Origin: Zeugodacus cucurbitae
Taxonomy: Eukaryota; Arthropoda; Insecta; Diptera; Tephritidae
DNA length: 64,000 nucleotides
Direction of reading: 5' to 3'
Assembly: GCF_028554725.1 (NCBI RefSeq)
Contig: NC_071671.1
Coordinates: 12,560,001 to 12,624,000 of the forward strand
Every line of letters starts with the position of its first letter. Position 1 is the stretch's first letter. The notes under the pieces are model-generated. The model searched no databases and was not told where the DNA came from. It saw only the letters and a list, made by a program, of their open reading frames with translations. Shown here one piece after another: positions 1 through 10,527 of this stretch. Position numbers and translations under genes: made by a program.

Positions 1-2959
1 AGTTCCTTTTTTCTACATCTACTATGTATCTTAAACGTGACATCATCGCTTTTTTGTTTATTACATCTTGTAAGAAAGCTATATATTCTTTCACATCTAT
101 ATTATTCTATCACACAAATTCAATCAAACAAGTGTCTTATATATTTGTCACAACTTTATTTAATTGTTCATATAAATAATTACATTATCAGAACATGAAC
201 GACTAAATACAGTGCATATTAGAGTTCGATTCCCTGTTGCAATCAATAGATTATGTAAAATTTTCGGCTTTTCTGCTTTTAGAAAGTAAAATCGCGATTT
301 CCAAAAAATTAAACTCTTCTGATTTAATGATAATATAATAACAATATACTGCTTTTCGATTTTAAAATAAATTTCTTCCAAATATTTTCGTAATGCATTT
401 CGACGATTTTTTTCTTATAATTTAAAATAAAATCTTAGTAAGGGGTTAACGCTTCTGTCTCTTTTTCATTGTATATACAAAAAATCAGCTATATCTCAAA
501 TTTTTACTAAATTTTAAACAAAAGCGGCATAAATAATGAGTGCTGAACGAGGAAATTGCCTTTTGTACTGACAAAATATAATTCATAATGAGTAATTATA
601 CAAAGTCTTCGCTTTGCTGTATACAATTTATAAATTTTTTAAATTTTTCAAATTAATTACTTAAAATTTGTCGCATAAAAAATATAAAGAATTAGTGAAA
701 TGAAATTACTGTCATGACATTTTGTGCACGTTTGCATTTCGTGTGATTTCTTAAAATAAATCCATTTAAATACACATGTATGTATATGCGTATATAATAT
801 AATAATATACTACAGTATTAAAACATGAAAAAAGTCAATTTTATTGACCACACAACAGCTGTTCAACCCGCTGCGTCCATTGACATTCGCGTGAGAATTG
901 CGTCGCAAATGTGTTGCGGTGCTAAAACGGTAGAGAAGAGGGCTGGGCATTAGCGCTACCTATTTATTAGTGTGGTTCAGCGGCCAGTAATCGTAGACTG
1001 ACTGACGCCAATAATAGTATAACATTCAGGCGATGATGCACACATATGTATGTGGCGCTTTTATAAAAAAAAATTAAAAAAAAAACAAAAACATATTGCA
1101 ACACGTTGCATGGACAGTTATATTATTTTATACTGCTATACTTTACTCGTACTTTGTATTTTGTATGCTTCTTAGCATTACTTGGACATAGTCTCTTCCG
1201 AAAACTGTCGCTTCTGTGACATGCAAGCGGATATTCCTCCACATCTGTTGTTAGTGTGAATAGAACTTCGTTACATCCAATCGAACTCTCTTACCCAGCA
1301 CTTAACTGGAATTCGTCAGAGTGCTGGGACTAATAGAGTCGTTATATATTTCAAGGGAAGTCACAATAGGTCAAAAGTCGTAAAGAACACCTCAATTAAT
1401 ACTTAATGTAATCTAGCAATATCTATAAATAATTGTACACTTATAAATTTTGAGTGCTTTGCAGATCTGATTTCCACCGGTTAAGAAACAGATATCAGTT
1501 TGTATTTTCTGATTGTTATACAATTTGTATATACTATATGTATGTGTCTATCTAAGTACACCCGTGTAATTTAATGAACTAGTGCAACTCACATTCATAC
1601 GAACTACATATATATACATATGTATATTTCAACACGATTCCCAGTCTAATTCAATTTGAAATACTTAGTATTCGCTCATGCGTTACTTTCAGTCAACTGT
1701 TAAAAGTTTTCCTGCATTTGTTTTGATATGGAAATACTTTATGTCATTTGCGCAGTGCATTCGTGCTGTCAATATGCATTTGACAGAAAAATTTAACTTA
1801 ATTTGAGTTAAGATAAATTAGAAAAATGTTAGATGAAACGTTTAAAACCCACTTTAAGCCACAGTAGGAACTTTTTTTAAGTGTCTGACTGACTGCATTG
1901 AAGCTGAAATAATAAACAACAGTTGAACTTCCATAACTCGAACACTTGAATCAGCAATAGAAGTCAAATTTCATATAGATTAACTTTCATATCTCGGAAT
2001 CTCTCTAACTCGAAGTGTTCTTGTGGATTATGGTGATTCGAGTTCCAGACTTATTTTTACGCTCTTACTGCATTTATTTACACGTATGTATATCTCTATG
2101 CATATGGAATTGACGTATGTATGTGTTCCCTTTAGCTCGTGTTTACTTAACATTGTCATAATAAAGATAACATGTAAAAAAAAATAACAGAAATAAATAG
2201 AAAAACAGTAGGTGTTAATTGCTGATAATTCATTGAATTATTATATATGGCAAAAGTATTAGACATTTGTATGTTTTGTAAAAATTAGAGGTCGCATGGG
2301 TAAATGGTTAATTAAGCCACATAGCATTTCCTAACCATTTCCATTTGTTATCAGCTTGTATTTTCACTTTATTATAGTTATGATTAGTGGAATTATTGTT
2401 GTTGTATTATATTGTTGGTATTGTATTTATCATTTTTATAATACTAATACTAGTTATGAAGAATTATCGTTGGCATACAAAATTTATAATCTTAAATTTA
2501 TGTTAATTTAGATTATGGTCTTTATTAAAATACACACACTTATTTCGTTTTTAAAGCACTCTCGGCCAATTATGGTGCAAACATTTATTGAGTTTATGAA
2601 CAAAAGTATAAACAGACAGTGAGAAATTCTGCAGAAAATTTAGATGTTTTTTGCTAATATCTTTTGTTAAAGGGAATTTTCGAATGAAAATGTTAAAATT
2701 CAGTTAGTTCACACTCGGGCCTATAAATTTCCATATAACCTAGAATACTGGTGGTGTCGTTTTCTTGTTATAACATCAATGAACATTTTACAAAATGTTT
2801 TATGCTGAGAAGATTCGGAAAAACTCTCATCTAACCTTTAGATATCTCTCTTACCATAGAATCTGATCTTCCTTAAAAACCTTCATATATATATATATAT
2901 ATATATTTCTATACCCTTTTTAAAGATTAAAAGATGATTGTAAAACTTTTCTTTTGCAG
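1..2959. other. AT-rich sequence upstream of the first visible Letm1 exon
   Basis: No coding sequence could be supported here. The last part is intron immediately before the Letm1 acceptor at 2958-2959, with an (AT)n microsatellite at about 2885-2907 and a pyrimidine-rich tract before the AG. Because the exon at 2960 starts inside a codon, at least one coding exon lies further upstream, either here or outside the window. I could not pick a convincing ATG-plus-donor exon. A small MITE copy occupies 1920-2053 and is listed separately. Confidence 0.6.
1920..2053 (-). mobile_element. 156-bp TA-flanked MITE family, copy 1 (one end eroded)
   Basis: It starts with the family terminus CAGTTGAACTTCC and runs through the same interior words as the complete copy at 31855-32010 read in reverse complement, including a shared stretch ending TGTGGATTATGGTGATT. 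The far terminus is lost: roughly the last 14 bases of the expected inverted repeat do not match. No TA duplication is visible on the left. No coding capacity; the copy is probably old. Confidence 0.6.
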
Positions 2960-5900
2960 ACTCCACACCACAATACTTACCCCGCTATGTGTTACGACGG
3001 CTCAATGGCAGCTTGATAAATTCCAGTTCATGGATGGGAGGCAGCAGTACCGGTGCACAAGTTGGCATGCAGTCAATGTTGCTTTCCCGTTGGAATGACA
3101 TCAGTGAATCCAGTTATCACACCGAGAACAGTAGCTTATATTACACAACAAGAAAATTCCATTTGTCACGTCGTTTAGGTGAAAATGCTTCTTCAAAAGT
3201 TGAAGTGACCGTCAAAACGATGAAGGAAAAACAAAAGGAAAAGGTCGAAGAGATCATAAAGGAAGCAAGCGCACCGGCAGTCACTAAAGCGGTCAGCGAA
3301 CCGGCGGAGCCTGGAAAAGCTGTCGCCGCAGAGCCACCAAAAGCTGTTGTCGCCAAAAAGCCGCTGGGCACACGTATCTGGGAGGAATTGGTGCATTATT
3401 ATCATGGATTCCGGTTGCTAGTTATCGATATAAATATTTCGCGTAAACTGCTGTGGCGTATACTCAATGGAAAGACGCTAACACGTCGTGAGAATAAACT
3501 ACTTTTGCGTACCACCTCTGATCTGTTCCGACTGATACCCTTTTCGGTGTTCCTAATCGTGCCGTTCATGGAATTGCTCTTGCCGTTCTTTATACGTTTC
3601 TTTCCGGGCATGTTGCCGTCCACCTTCCAGACAGCTAAGGATCGCGAGGACAAACTGAAACAATCGCTGCAAGTACGTCTCGAGATGGCGAAATTCTTAC
3701 AAAAGACACTGGACGAAATGGCTGTGCAGCATAAGGATCACAGAAGTGAAGATGCCAAACAATTTGCTGAATTCTTTGAGAAAATAAAGGATCCTAAAGA
3801 ACATGTACCAATGGAGGAGATCATTAAGTTCGCTAAACGCTTCGAGGATGAAGTCACATTGGACTCATTGTCGCGCGAGCAATTGGCCGCTTTGTGTCGC
3901 GTACTCGAGCTTAACACTATGGGCACCACCAACTTATTACGTTTTCAATTGCGCCTTAAATTGCGTTCGCTGGCCGCCGATGATCGCGTTATAGCGCGCG
4001 AAGGTGTCGAGGCATTGGATCTATTCGAATTGCAGCAGGCGTGTAAGGCACGCGGTATGCGCGCCTATGGGCTGACATCGGAAAAATTGCGTTCACAACT
4101 GCAGGAATGGATTGATCTGTCGCTAAATGAGAAAGTACCACCGACGCTACTCTTATTGTCACGTGCGCTCTTGATTGCCGACGAAACTGCAACGACACAC
4201 AAACTGGTCGAGACAATGCGTGTACTACCTGAGGCAGTTGCCACAAAGACCAAGGAAAAGATTGGCGAAAGCGAAGGCAAAATCGATAACAAAACGAAGA
4301 TTGAAGTGCTCAAAGAAGAAGAACGTAAAATTAAAGAGGAACGTGAGGAAGAGCGCGAAGCTGAAAAGGCCAAATTGGAAGAGGAGAAAGCAAAGGCAAG
4401 CGAAGAACTGCTCAGCAAAGTACCCTATTTACATTCTAACATTGCATCTATTACCGAGGAACGCAAGCAAGCTGAAGCAAGCAATAACATATCCCCGAAA
4501 GATGTGGAGCTGCTGTCCGACGCGCTGAAATCGCTGTCCAATGATAAGAAGATGATGGTTGAGAAGGAGACACTGAAAGATCTCAAAGAAGAACTTGAAG
4601 ATTACAAAGAAGATGTGGAAGAACTGCGCGAAGTGCGTAATGTGGTGAAGGAACCAGTGCACGAGAGTCGCGCTGCTAAATTGCTCTTCAGGAAGGTGAA
4701 TAGCATGATAGGACACTTGGATAAGGTGTTGGTGGATTTGGAGAAGAAGCGCGAGGGTAAACAAAAGAAACTTAAACCAAGCTCGGAAGAAGTTTTGGCG
4801 GGACCATTACAAAGTCAAGAACTCACGCAGGATGATGATACTGTGCACATCGAAGAACTTATGAATACGATAAAGAAGGTAAGTAGATAAACACTAACCA
4901 TTCTATATCAATGTCTTGGACAAGTTTTATTTTTATAAACTTTATTCTCTTCCTTCCTCCTTTTATTTCATAAACACAGTTGCAAAAGACTTCCGATGAG
5001 ACGCGTTTGAAACAAATCGAAAAAGTGCTGAGCAAAATCGATGCCGACAAAGACGGCTTCATCACCGTGGATGAAGTGCTGAATGTGCGTAATTATTGTC
5101 ACTGTTTAATATATAAACTCATATTCATTATTATAAATTTGTGTTCCCTACATAGGTCGTTGAAGCGATCAGTCGCGAGAATGTTAACTTGTCGGACAAA
5201 CAAATCGAAGAATTGGTTACATTGCTCGACAAAGAGAACATCATAGAGGCGGAGGAACGTTTAGAGAAGGCCATTGCGAAGAGCATTAAATTGGCGGAAA
5301 AACAAATTAAAGATCAACAGAAGCAGGTGGAAGAACAGAAGGTGTCTGATGTACTGAAGGATACAGCACCAGAACTGAAGGATAATGCCAAGGACTTGAG
5401 TGCAGATGGTAAAACGAAGGTTTTAAAAACGGAGGTAAGGAATAGGAAGGGTTAAAATATTTGTAAAATACCGTGAACCGGGAGATTAAAAAGAAATCGG
5501 TTTCTGGAAGAAAGGTCATCTAATTCACATCGAACTCTTGTAACGGTAGACTCAGGAAACGCACAGTTTCCATTGGAAATGGGGTCCCGTTAGATGACTT
5601 CGATGACTATTAATTTGTGCTTGCCGGTTTAGGCAGGTTTGGGTAACCGTTTTAACAACAACAACATGGGAAAGGGGTTTCCACGATACGTTCTACGTAA
5701 CCGGAAAGGAACTGGATTTTTATCCGGCCAAGATTTGTCAAATCGGCAGCTTTCCACATGCATGCAAATAGCTGCTGAGTATTACGCGGTGATTTTTTGC
5801 TTATTGAGTTAGGGTGAAGTTACGATTTCTAGAAATTTAATCTAAAGGGCTCCTCTGGTTTCCCAAGACAATTCGAGCTCTTCGTTTGCAATAGGCTGTA

Positions 5901-6323
5901 ATTTTACTGCCAAAATATTATACACTGGAAGAAAGTCAAGTATTGTCATGCTTAACGCTATTAGGGTTCTCCTGTCGCAGATGGGTTCGTTTAGGCCACG
6001 AACGCTTTCCGTATCGTATTTTTACTCTTTCCGGAAGCTATATTGAAAATTTGCAAGAGAGGGAAAATTTTACATATTTTAGCCATCTCCAATCGGAAAA
6101 ATATATAAATAGTTAAATTGCTACACAATATAGAATGATATTCATCTTTGATTGTTTTCAGGTTAGCAACGAAAAGAATCCACTATTGGAAGCCGCTGAA
6201 AAGCAAAAGGAGAAGATACTCCCAAAAAACGATATATCCGCGCAAATACCACAACAGCCGCTACCCGCACCACCACCGCCAACAACAGCGACCCAAGTGA
6301 ATCCAAAAGATAAAATGCTATGA
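2960..6323 (+). CDS. Letm1: LETM1, mitochondrial inner-membrane cation/proton exchange protein (5' end missing)
   Basis: Four coding exons are visible: 2960-4878, 4980-5084, 5156-5434 and 6162-6323. All have GT-AG borders and join in frame to 820 residues plus stop (TGA, 6321-6323). The first visible exon begins two bases into a codon, so the GTG at 2989 is not the real start and the mitochondrial targeting region is incomplete. Seen in order: an Arg-rich, Ser/Ala-rich N-terminal part; the LETM1 signature region (about 3380-3700) with a hydrophobic segment near 3523-3605 (LFRLIPFSVFLIVPFMELLL) that fits the single inner-membrane span; the matrix-side LETM1 domain to about 4240; Lys/Glu-rich coiled coils (about 4260-4400 and 4500-4770); a canonical EF-hand loop DADKDGFITVDE at 5040-5075; more coiled coil; and a Pro-rich tail. 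From family knowledge, LETM1 supports K+/H+ or Ca2+/H+ exchange, mitochondrial volume and ribosome association. An AATAAA at 6537-6542 is a possible polyadenylation signal. Identity is very secure. Confidence 0.96.
5555..5667 (+). mobile_element. LINE 3'-end remnant inside the last Letm1 intron
   Basis: Within the intron 5435-6161 there is a stretch with GTTAGATGACTTCGATGAC, then a short GC-richer 3' UTR and a (CAA)n-like tail. The same order of words occurs at about 63310-63415, where it follows the C-terminal coding part of a LINE ORF2. It is therefore a short, 5'-truncated, diverged copy of that element, inserted in the sense orientation. It carries no intact coding sequence and is removed by splicing. 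Confidence 0.7.
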
Positions 6324-8433
6324 TTTGAAGAGGATGGTGATAAACCCAAAAAATAATTCCCTGATAACAGTCGTCGGAGCAAGTAAAATAATAAGTGGGA
6401 AAACATAAAAAAGAAAACAAATTTTGGCGACTTGCTTGTTTTTAGGGAAGTCGAGAATGTGGATACAAGTGTGCGTGTGTGCTGTGTGATAATGAAAAAT
6501 GTGAACTAGATGATTGTTGGCTGACTAGTTGTGGAAAATAAAACTGGAAAGGTGTAAAGTTAGTTATTGAAAAGCGAGAAAATGTGAAATTCAGAACGTT
6601 GTTGCGGTGTAAAAATTATATGCTGTCGAGCTAAACATGTGGAATGACAACAGAAAATTGTGCAGGCGTAAATTATAACAGAACTTGATAAAACTGTTGA
6701 GGTGGAAACAATTCAAAAGCATTTGTTGCGCAATTCTTTATTAATGAAAGTGGAGAAAGTCAACATAATAATGACAATGGGAGTATATTATATTGCAATT
6801 ATATTATTAGCTCTTATTATTATTGTTATTGTTGCTTTATTGCGTCTCAAATGCTTTTAAATAGTTTTCAATGCAAAATGATTACCTATTATTTATCAAA
6901 AGCAAAATTCTAATTTTATTAATTCCAAGAATTCAAATTGTTTTGTAAGCTGTAACGTAATGTATTTGCAGTAGAAGAATACTAATAAATTTATGAAACT
7001 AGTTTTGTGCATATCTTTCTTCTAACGCCAAAATAAATTTTGACAGTTCGCCGCCTGCAATTGAGACACTTATATGACATACAATCTAATCTAACTTATT
7101 TGACAACAACAAAGCAAAATTCCGCAAATTCGCATAAAGTATTTAGAAATTTTAACATCTTTCTCGCTGTTGCCATTGTCGGTCGGCCTACAAAACTTCG
7201 CCACAAATTGTGAGGCTGTAAAATTACATAAACAAATAAAAACTATATAAATTTGTTTAATTTTTATTTGCAATGTTAAATTAAATTACATAAAGATATT
7301 GTAAAATTTTTGATACTAGATGTAAACATAAATATGAAAGTTGGTTAATATATAGCAAGAAAATCAGTGGAATCAAAGCAAACAACTACAGCAAATATAA
7401 ACTGCTCCATAAACTAATTAGCAATTGGAGTAAGTACTTAACTGCTAGATATTGTAAATTAATATTTAAAAGCAAAGAGTTTAAGTGAAAAAATACAAGT
7501 GATCTAAATATAAATGGTTCATTGGTGGATTAGTGCTAAAGCGTATAAAATGTATGTATATAGTTACTAAATATGTTCAATTTTATTTACAATGAACAAT
7601 GTGTAACATTCTACTTTAAAGCAATTTAATTTTATTATAAAATATTTTTTGTTTTTATTACGAAAAAATATTATGGATATTGATGTGTGCTATTTTACTT
7701 TTCGCCACGCACTCTCTATATGAAGTTGTATAAAACGCGATTGTGCGCAAAAAATAGTTTAAATTTTAATACACAAAGCAAATTTTTTTTAAATGATTTT
7801 TTGTTGATTCCCATAAAATTACTGTCGATTATTCGTTATTGAATTACGTTTAGCTTTGCGAAAGTTATGTCCACGGTTTCGAGTAAATACAATAAAAGCT
7901 CTTAAAATTTTAATATATTCGTCAACAAAAATATGAATATACATCCTTATATGCAATTACATTAGTTGTGTGCTACCGCCACTAATCGTACCAAGATCTG
8001 TGTGTATATATTTATAACCGCGATACTTCGATGCACATGAATTTATGCTTTAATATAAATTATTTGTAAATTACAAACTTGTATATTATGAAATTCAAAT
8101 AATATAAATGAGTACAATAAAGTCGATATCTAAAAACACGAAAAAATCCTTTTTTTTTGTTGAATAATAAGACTGGAATAAACAAATATTTTTTTAATGG
8201 ATTCGGTTCAGATATGGTTTTTGTGGTAAACAGGGGGCAAAGTATTTTGGTCATAACAGCGGGCATGCATGGAAAACGAGTATTTTTATGTTTCGAAAGT
8301 CAGGATCAAATATTTTGGTAAAATTTGTTCAGTAGAATAGAAGAGTAAATATAGTTACATTGCCGTCAGAAAAGAATTCCCACTCGAGAGTGGTCATCAA
8401 TTCCAATGCTTAACCACAATATTGAGGCAGTAA
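6324..8433. other. Letm1 3' flank and AT-rich intergenic DNA
   Basis: Very AT-rich, with no open frame worth calling. It should contain the Letm1 3' UTR (AATAAA candidates at 6537-6542, near 6984 and near 7033). I see no repeats or transposase remains here. Confidence 0.5.
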
Positions 8434-9108
8434 TTAAGGGGTTAGCGGTAGTCAGGATTTTCAAAAAATCATTTTTTTTTTCATTTTCGTTAAGTGTAAT
8501 ATCTTAAAAATATACTCTGAATATTTGATGTTGATCCGTTAGTTACTTTTCGAGTTATTCGACGAATAACAAAGAACTCTAGAGCCTCCAAAACGCTCTG
8601 GAGAAACTTTAAATGCGTTTTTCTCAAAACTATGTTCTTTGAACTGGTGACAACTGTAACTCAGAAACCGCTCAGTAGATTTTAATGAAATTTATAAAGC
8701 TTTCAGAATACATAATAAACACAAACATGAGCGAATGATTTTTTTATATTCCAAAATTTCGATTTTTAACCAATTAACGTTGATTTTTCCCGAAAACCTA
8801 GAAAAAATTTCCTGAGGCCGCCATTTTGTTAATTTTTGAAAAAAAAAAATCAAAAAATAGCTTCGATCGGACCCAGGATTACCTATTTATAAAACTAATT
8901 TTTCTTATCCGATTAATTTTAGCTGAATCACCGCAAGAATTTTTTTTGGAACTGGGTCAACACAAACAGCTATTATTTTGGAAATTATATATATTTTTTT
9001 CTTCAAATTTTCGTGACTTCCAACCAAAATATTGTGTAATAATAGCAAAAAAAAAAAATACTGAAAATTATATTTTTTTCGTGTCTCTGACTACTCCTAA
9101 CCCCTTAA
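8434..9108. mobile_element. TTAA-flanked non-autonomous DNA element (675 bp)
   Basis: Both ends carry TTAA followed by an inverted repeat. The left reads TTAAGGGGTTAGCGGTAGTC; the reverse complement of the right end reads TTAAGGGGTTAGGAGTAGTC, differing at two positions over about 20. The interior is AT-rich, with poly(A)/poly(T) runs and no transposase. The 105-residue open frame inside has no recognisable features and I do not call it a gene. TTAA at both borders suggests a TTAA target duplication as in piggyBac-like elements, but the GGGG terminus does not let me assign the superfamily. It lies between Letm1 and the RhoGAP gene. Confidence 0.75.
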
Positions 9109-9329
9109 GAGATGATGGATTCTATATAAAGTGCTACAACTAAGCCACGAAATGCGATCCAACGATTCACTACAAGGAGGGGCATCTAGCTATAAATTTT
9201 TTGTGGAAAAATGGGCGACGAAATTTTGAATGTGCAAAAATGTAGCGCTGGAAGTGTGCCATCATTCATCTAAAAATTGTTGAATTCGGACCAAAACTTT
9301 TCAAGACCTCTGTGACAGTGGTTAATTTT

Positions 9330-9430
9330 TTGTTATATTAATAATAAACATAATAATAATCATAATCATAATACTTTTTATTTCGCCGGAGAGGGGGTAG
9401 AAATGCCTTCCGCATCATCAAAGCTGCGTC
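9330..9430 (-). mobile_element. Possible LINE 3' end with TAA-rich tail
   Basis: Read on the minus strand, a GC-richer stretch (GCATTTCTACCCCCTCTCC) ends in an AT-rich run of ATT/ATG repeats at about 9340-9375. This resembles the 3' end and microsatellite-like tail of an I-type LINE. No coding sequence remains, so the call is tentative. Confidence 0.3.
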
Positions 9431-9541
9431 GCAGAAATCGTATGTGTCACTTGCAGGTCACTAATTATTCGATTTGACCTGCAATGTCACTTCAAACCGT
9501 AAAAAACTCAATAAATTTCGGACGGGGATTTTGACTCGGTT

Positions 9542-9668
9542 AATGACCTTTGGCCAAGATTTATTTATATTTTCGTAGTGGTCAATGATGACCTTTCGCC
9601 ACTTGTTTACATTTTGGTTGAGGTCAATGACCATTGGTTGGGGTTTGTTTACATTTTGACCAAAGGTC
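9542..9668. repeat. Diverged 42-bp tandem repeat rich in GGTCA/TGACC
   Basis: Three adjacent units are visible: 9542-9583, 9584-9625 and 9626-9668 (42, 42 and about 43 bp). Each starts AATGA, has a TTTACATTTT-like core and ends GGTC. On the minus strand the units read as 14-residue repeats starting QNVNK/QNVNK/ENINK and ending V(I/I)D-like. Diverged pieces with AGGTCA continue to about 9760. The reading frame is only 69 residues and lacks other gene features, so I treat it as a repeat, not a gene. Confidence 0.7.
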
Positions 9669-10527
9669 ATTGATCTCTACTAAAATCTAAAAAACAGACC
9701 TTAGAGGTTACGTGAAGTCAAGTTTACATTTGTAGAGGTCAAGCGAGGTCAGATTGGTCATAGTTTCTTTAAATGAAGTGTCACATGAGGCCACTACGTC
9801 GCTGAGTTGATGGTCAGTTATTAATTTAGGTTGGTCTCCGTTATATTGAACAAACCGACGTGAAAACGGACTGAATTAATTTATGTAATTTATAATTTTA
9901 TTTTATATTTTAATAATTCAATAAAATAAATAAAATCGCTTGAGCAATATGTCTTTCAAAATTAAAGAAACATTTTATTGAATGAATATTTTACATTTCT
10001 CAACGCATAAGTTATTGGGTATATGCAAAATAACAACTGATTTAACAAATTACATATTTTGTAGAACTAAATGTTAATATTAAAAACTTCATATGGTATA
10101 AAAAAATATGTATGTATGTATGTAAATACACATAATTTAGCACGCGTTGGAGTGAAAATAGTTGAAATATGCATTTGGAATTTTCGCTTTAACTTCTGCG
10201 CCGACAATGCTGCATTTTATGATTTGAATTTGTATGCACTATTGGGTTATTTAACGTTTTAACATTTACGCGTATACGTAAATAAGTAGGCACTAATACT
10301 AATTTATATTAAATTTAACTTGATATTTTTGTGCTGTAAAAGTGGGAAGCATTTTGAAATTCGAGTTTGATTTGAAAATAATACGAAATGTGCACTCATC
10401 GTTAACCATGAATGGTTAAAATACACACCTAACTTATAGTAAATAAATATATATGTATACATGAAAGTGATAAGATTAAGTTATTGTAATATAAATTAAT
10501 TAATATAATTGTAATGTAGTAACTAAC
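9669..10527. other. 3' flank of the RhoGAP gene
   Basis: AT-rich and non-coding. It should contain the 3' UTR of the minus-strand RhoGAP gene. TTTATT at 9974-9979 (AATAAA on the minus strand) is one possible polyadenylation signal, giving a 3' UTR of about 0.55 kb. Scattered TATG/TGTA microsatellite-like runs lie near 10110. Confidence 0.45.

Noticed and set aside
220..245. GTTCGATTCC resembling a tRNA B box
   Set aside because: No A box or cloverleaf can be formed upstream at the right spacing.
2989..3000. GTG at 2989 as the Letm1 start
   Set aside because: The frame continues upstream to a good splice acceptor at 2958-2959, so this is an internal Val codon, not an initiator.
3141..4764. 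Minus-strand frames of 64-117 codons across Letm1
   Set aside because: Shadows of the Letm1 coding exon; no independent features.
8826..9143. 105-codon + strand frame
   Set aside because: AT-rich, runs across the end of a TTAA-flanked MITE, no recognisable protein.
9461..9670. 69-codon minus frame with 14-residue repeats as a gene
   Set aside because: Explained by a 42-bp tandem repeat; no splice or start context. Kept only as a finding.
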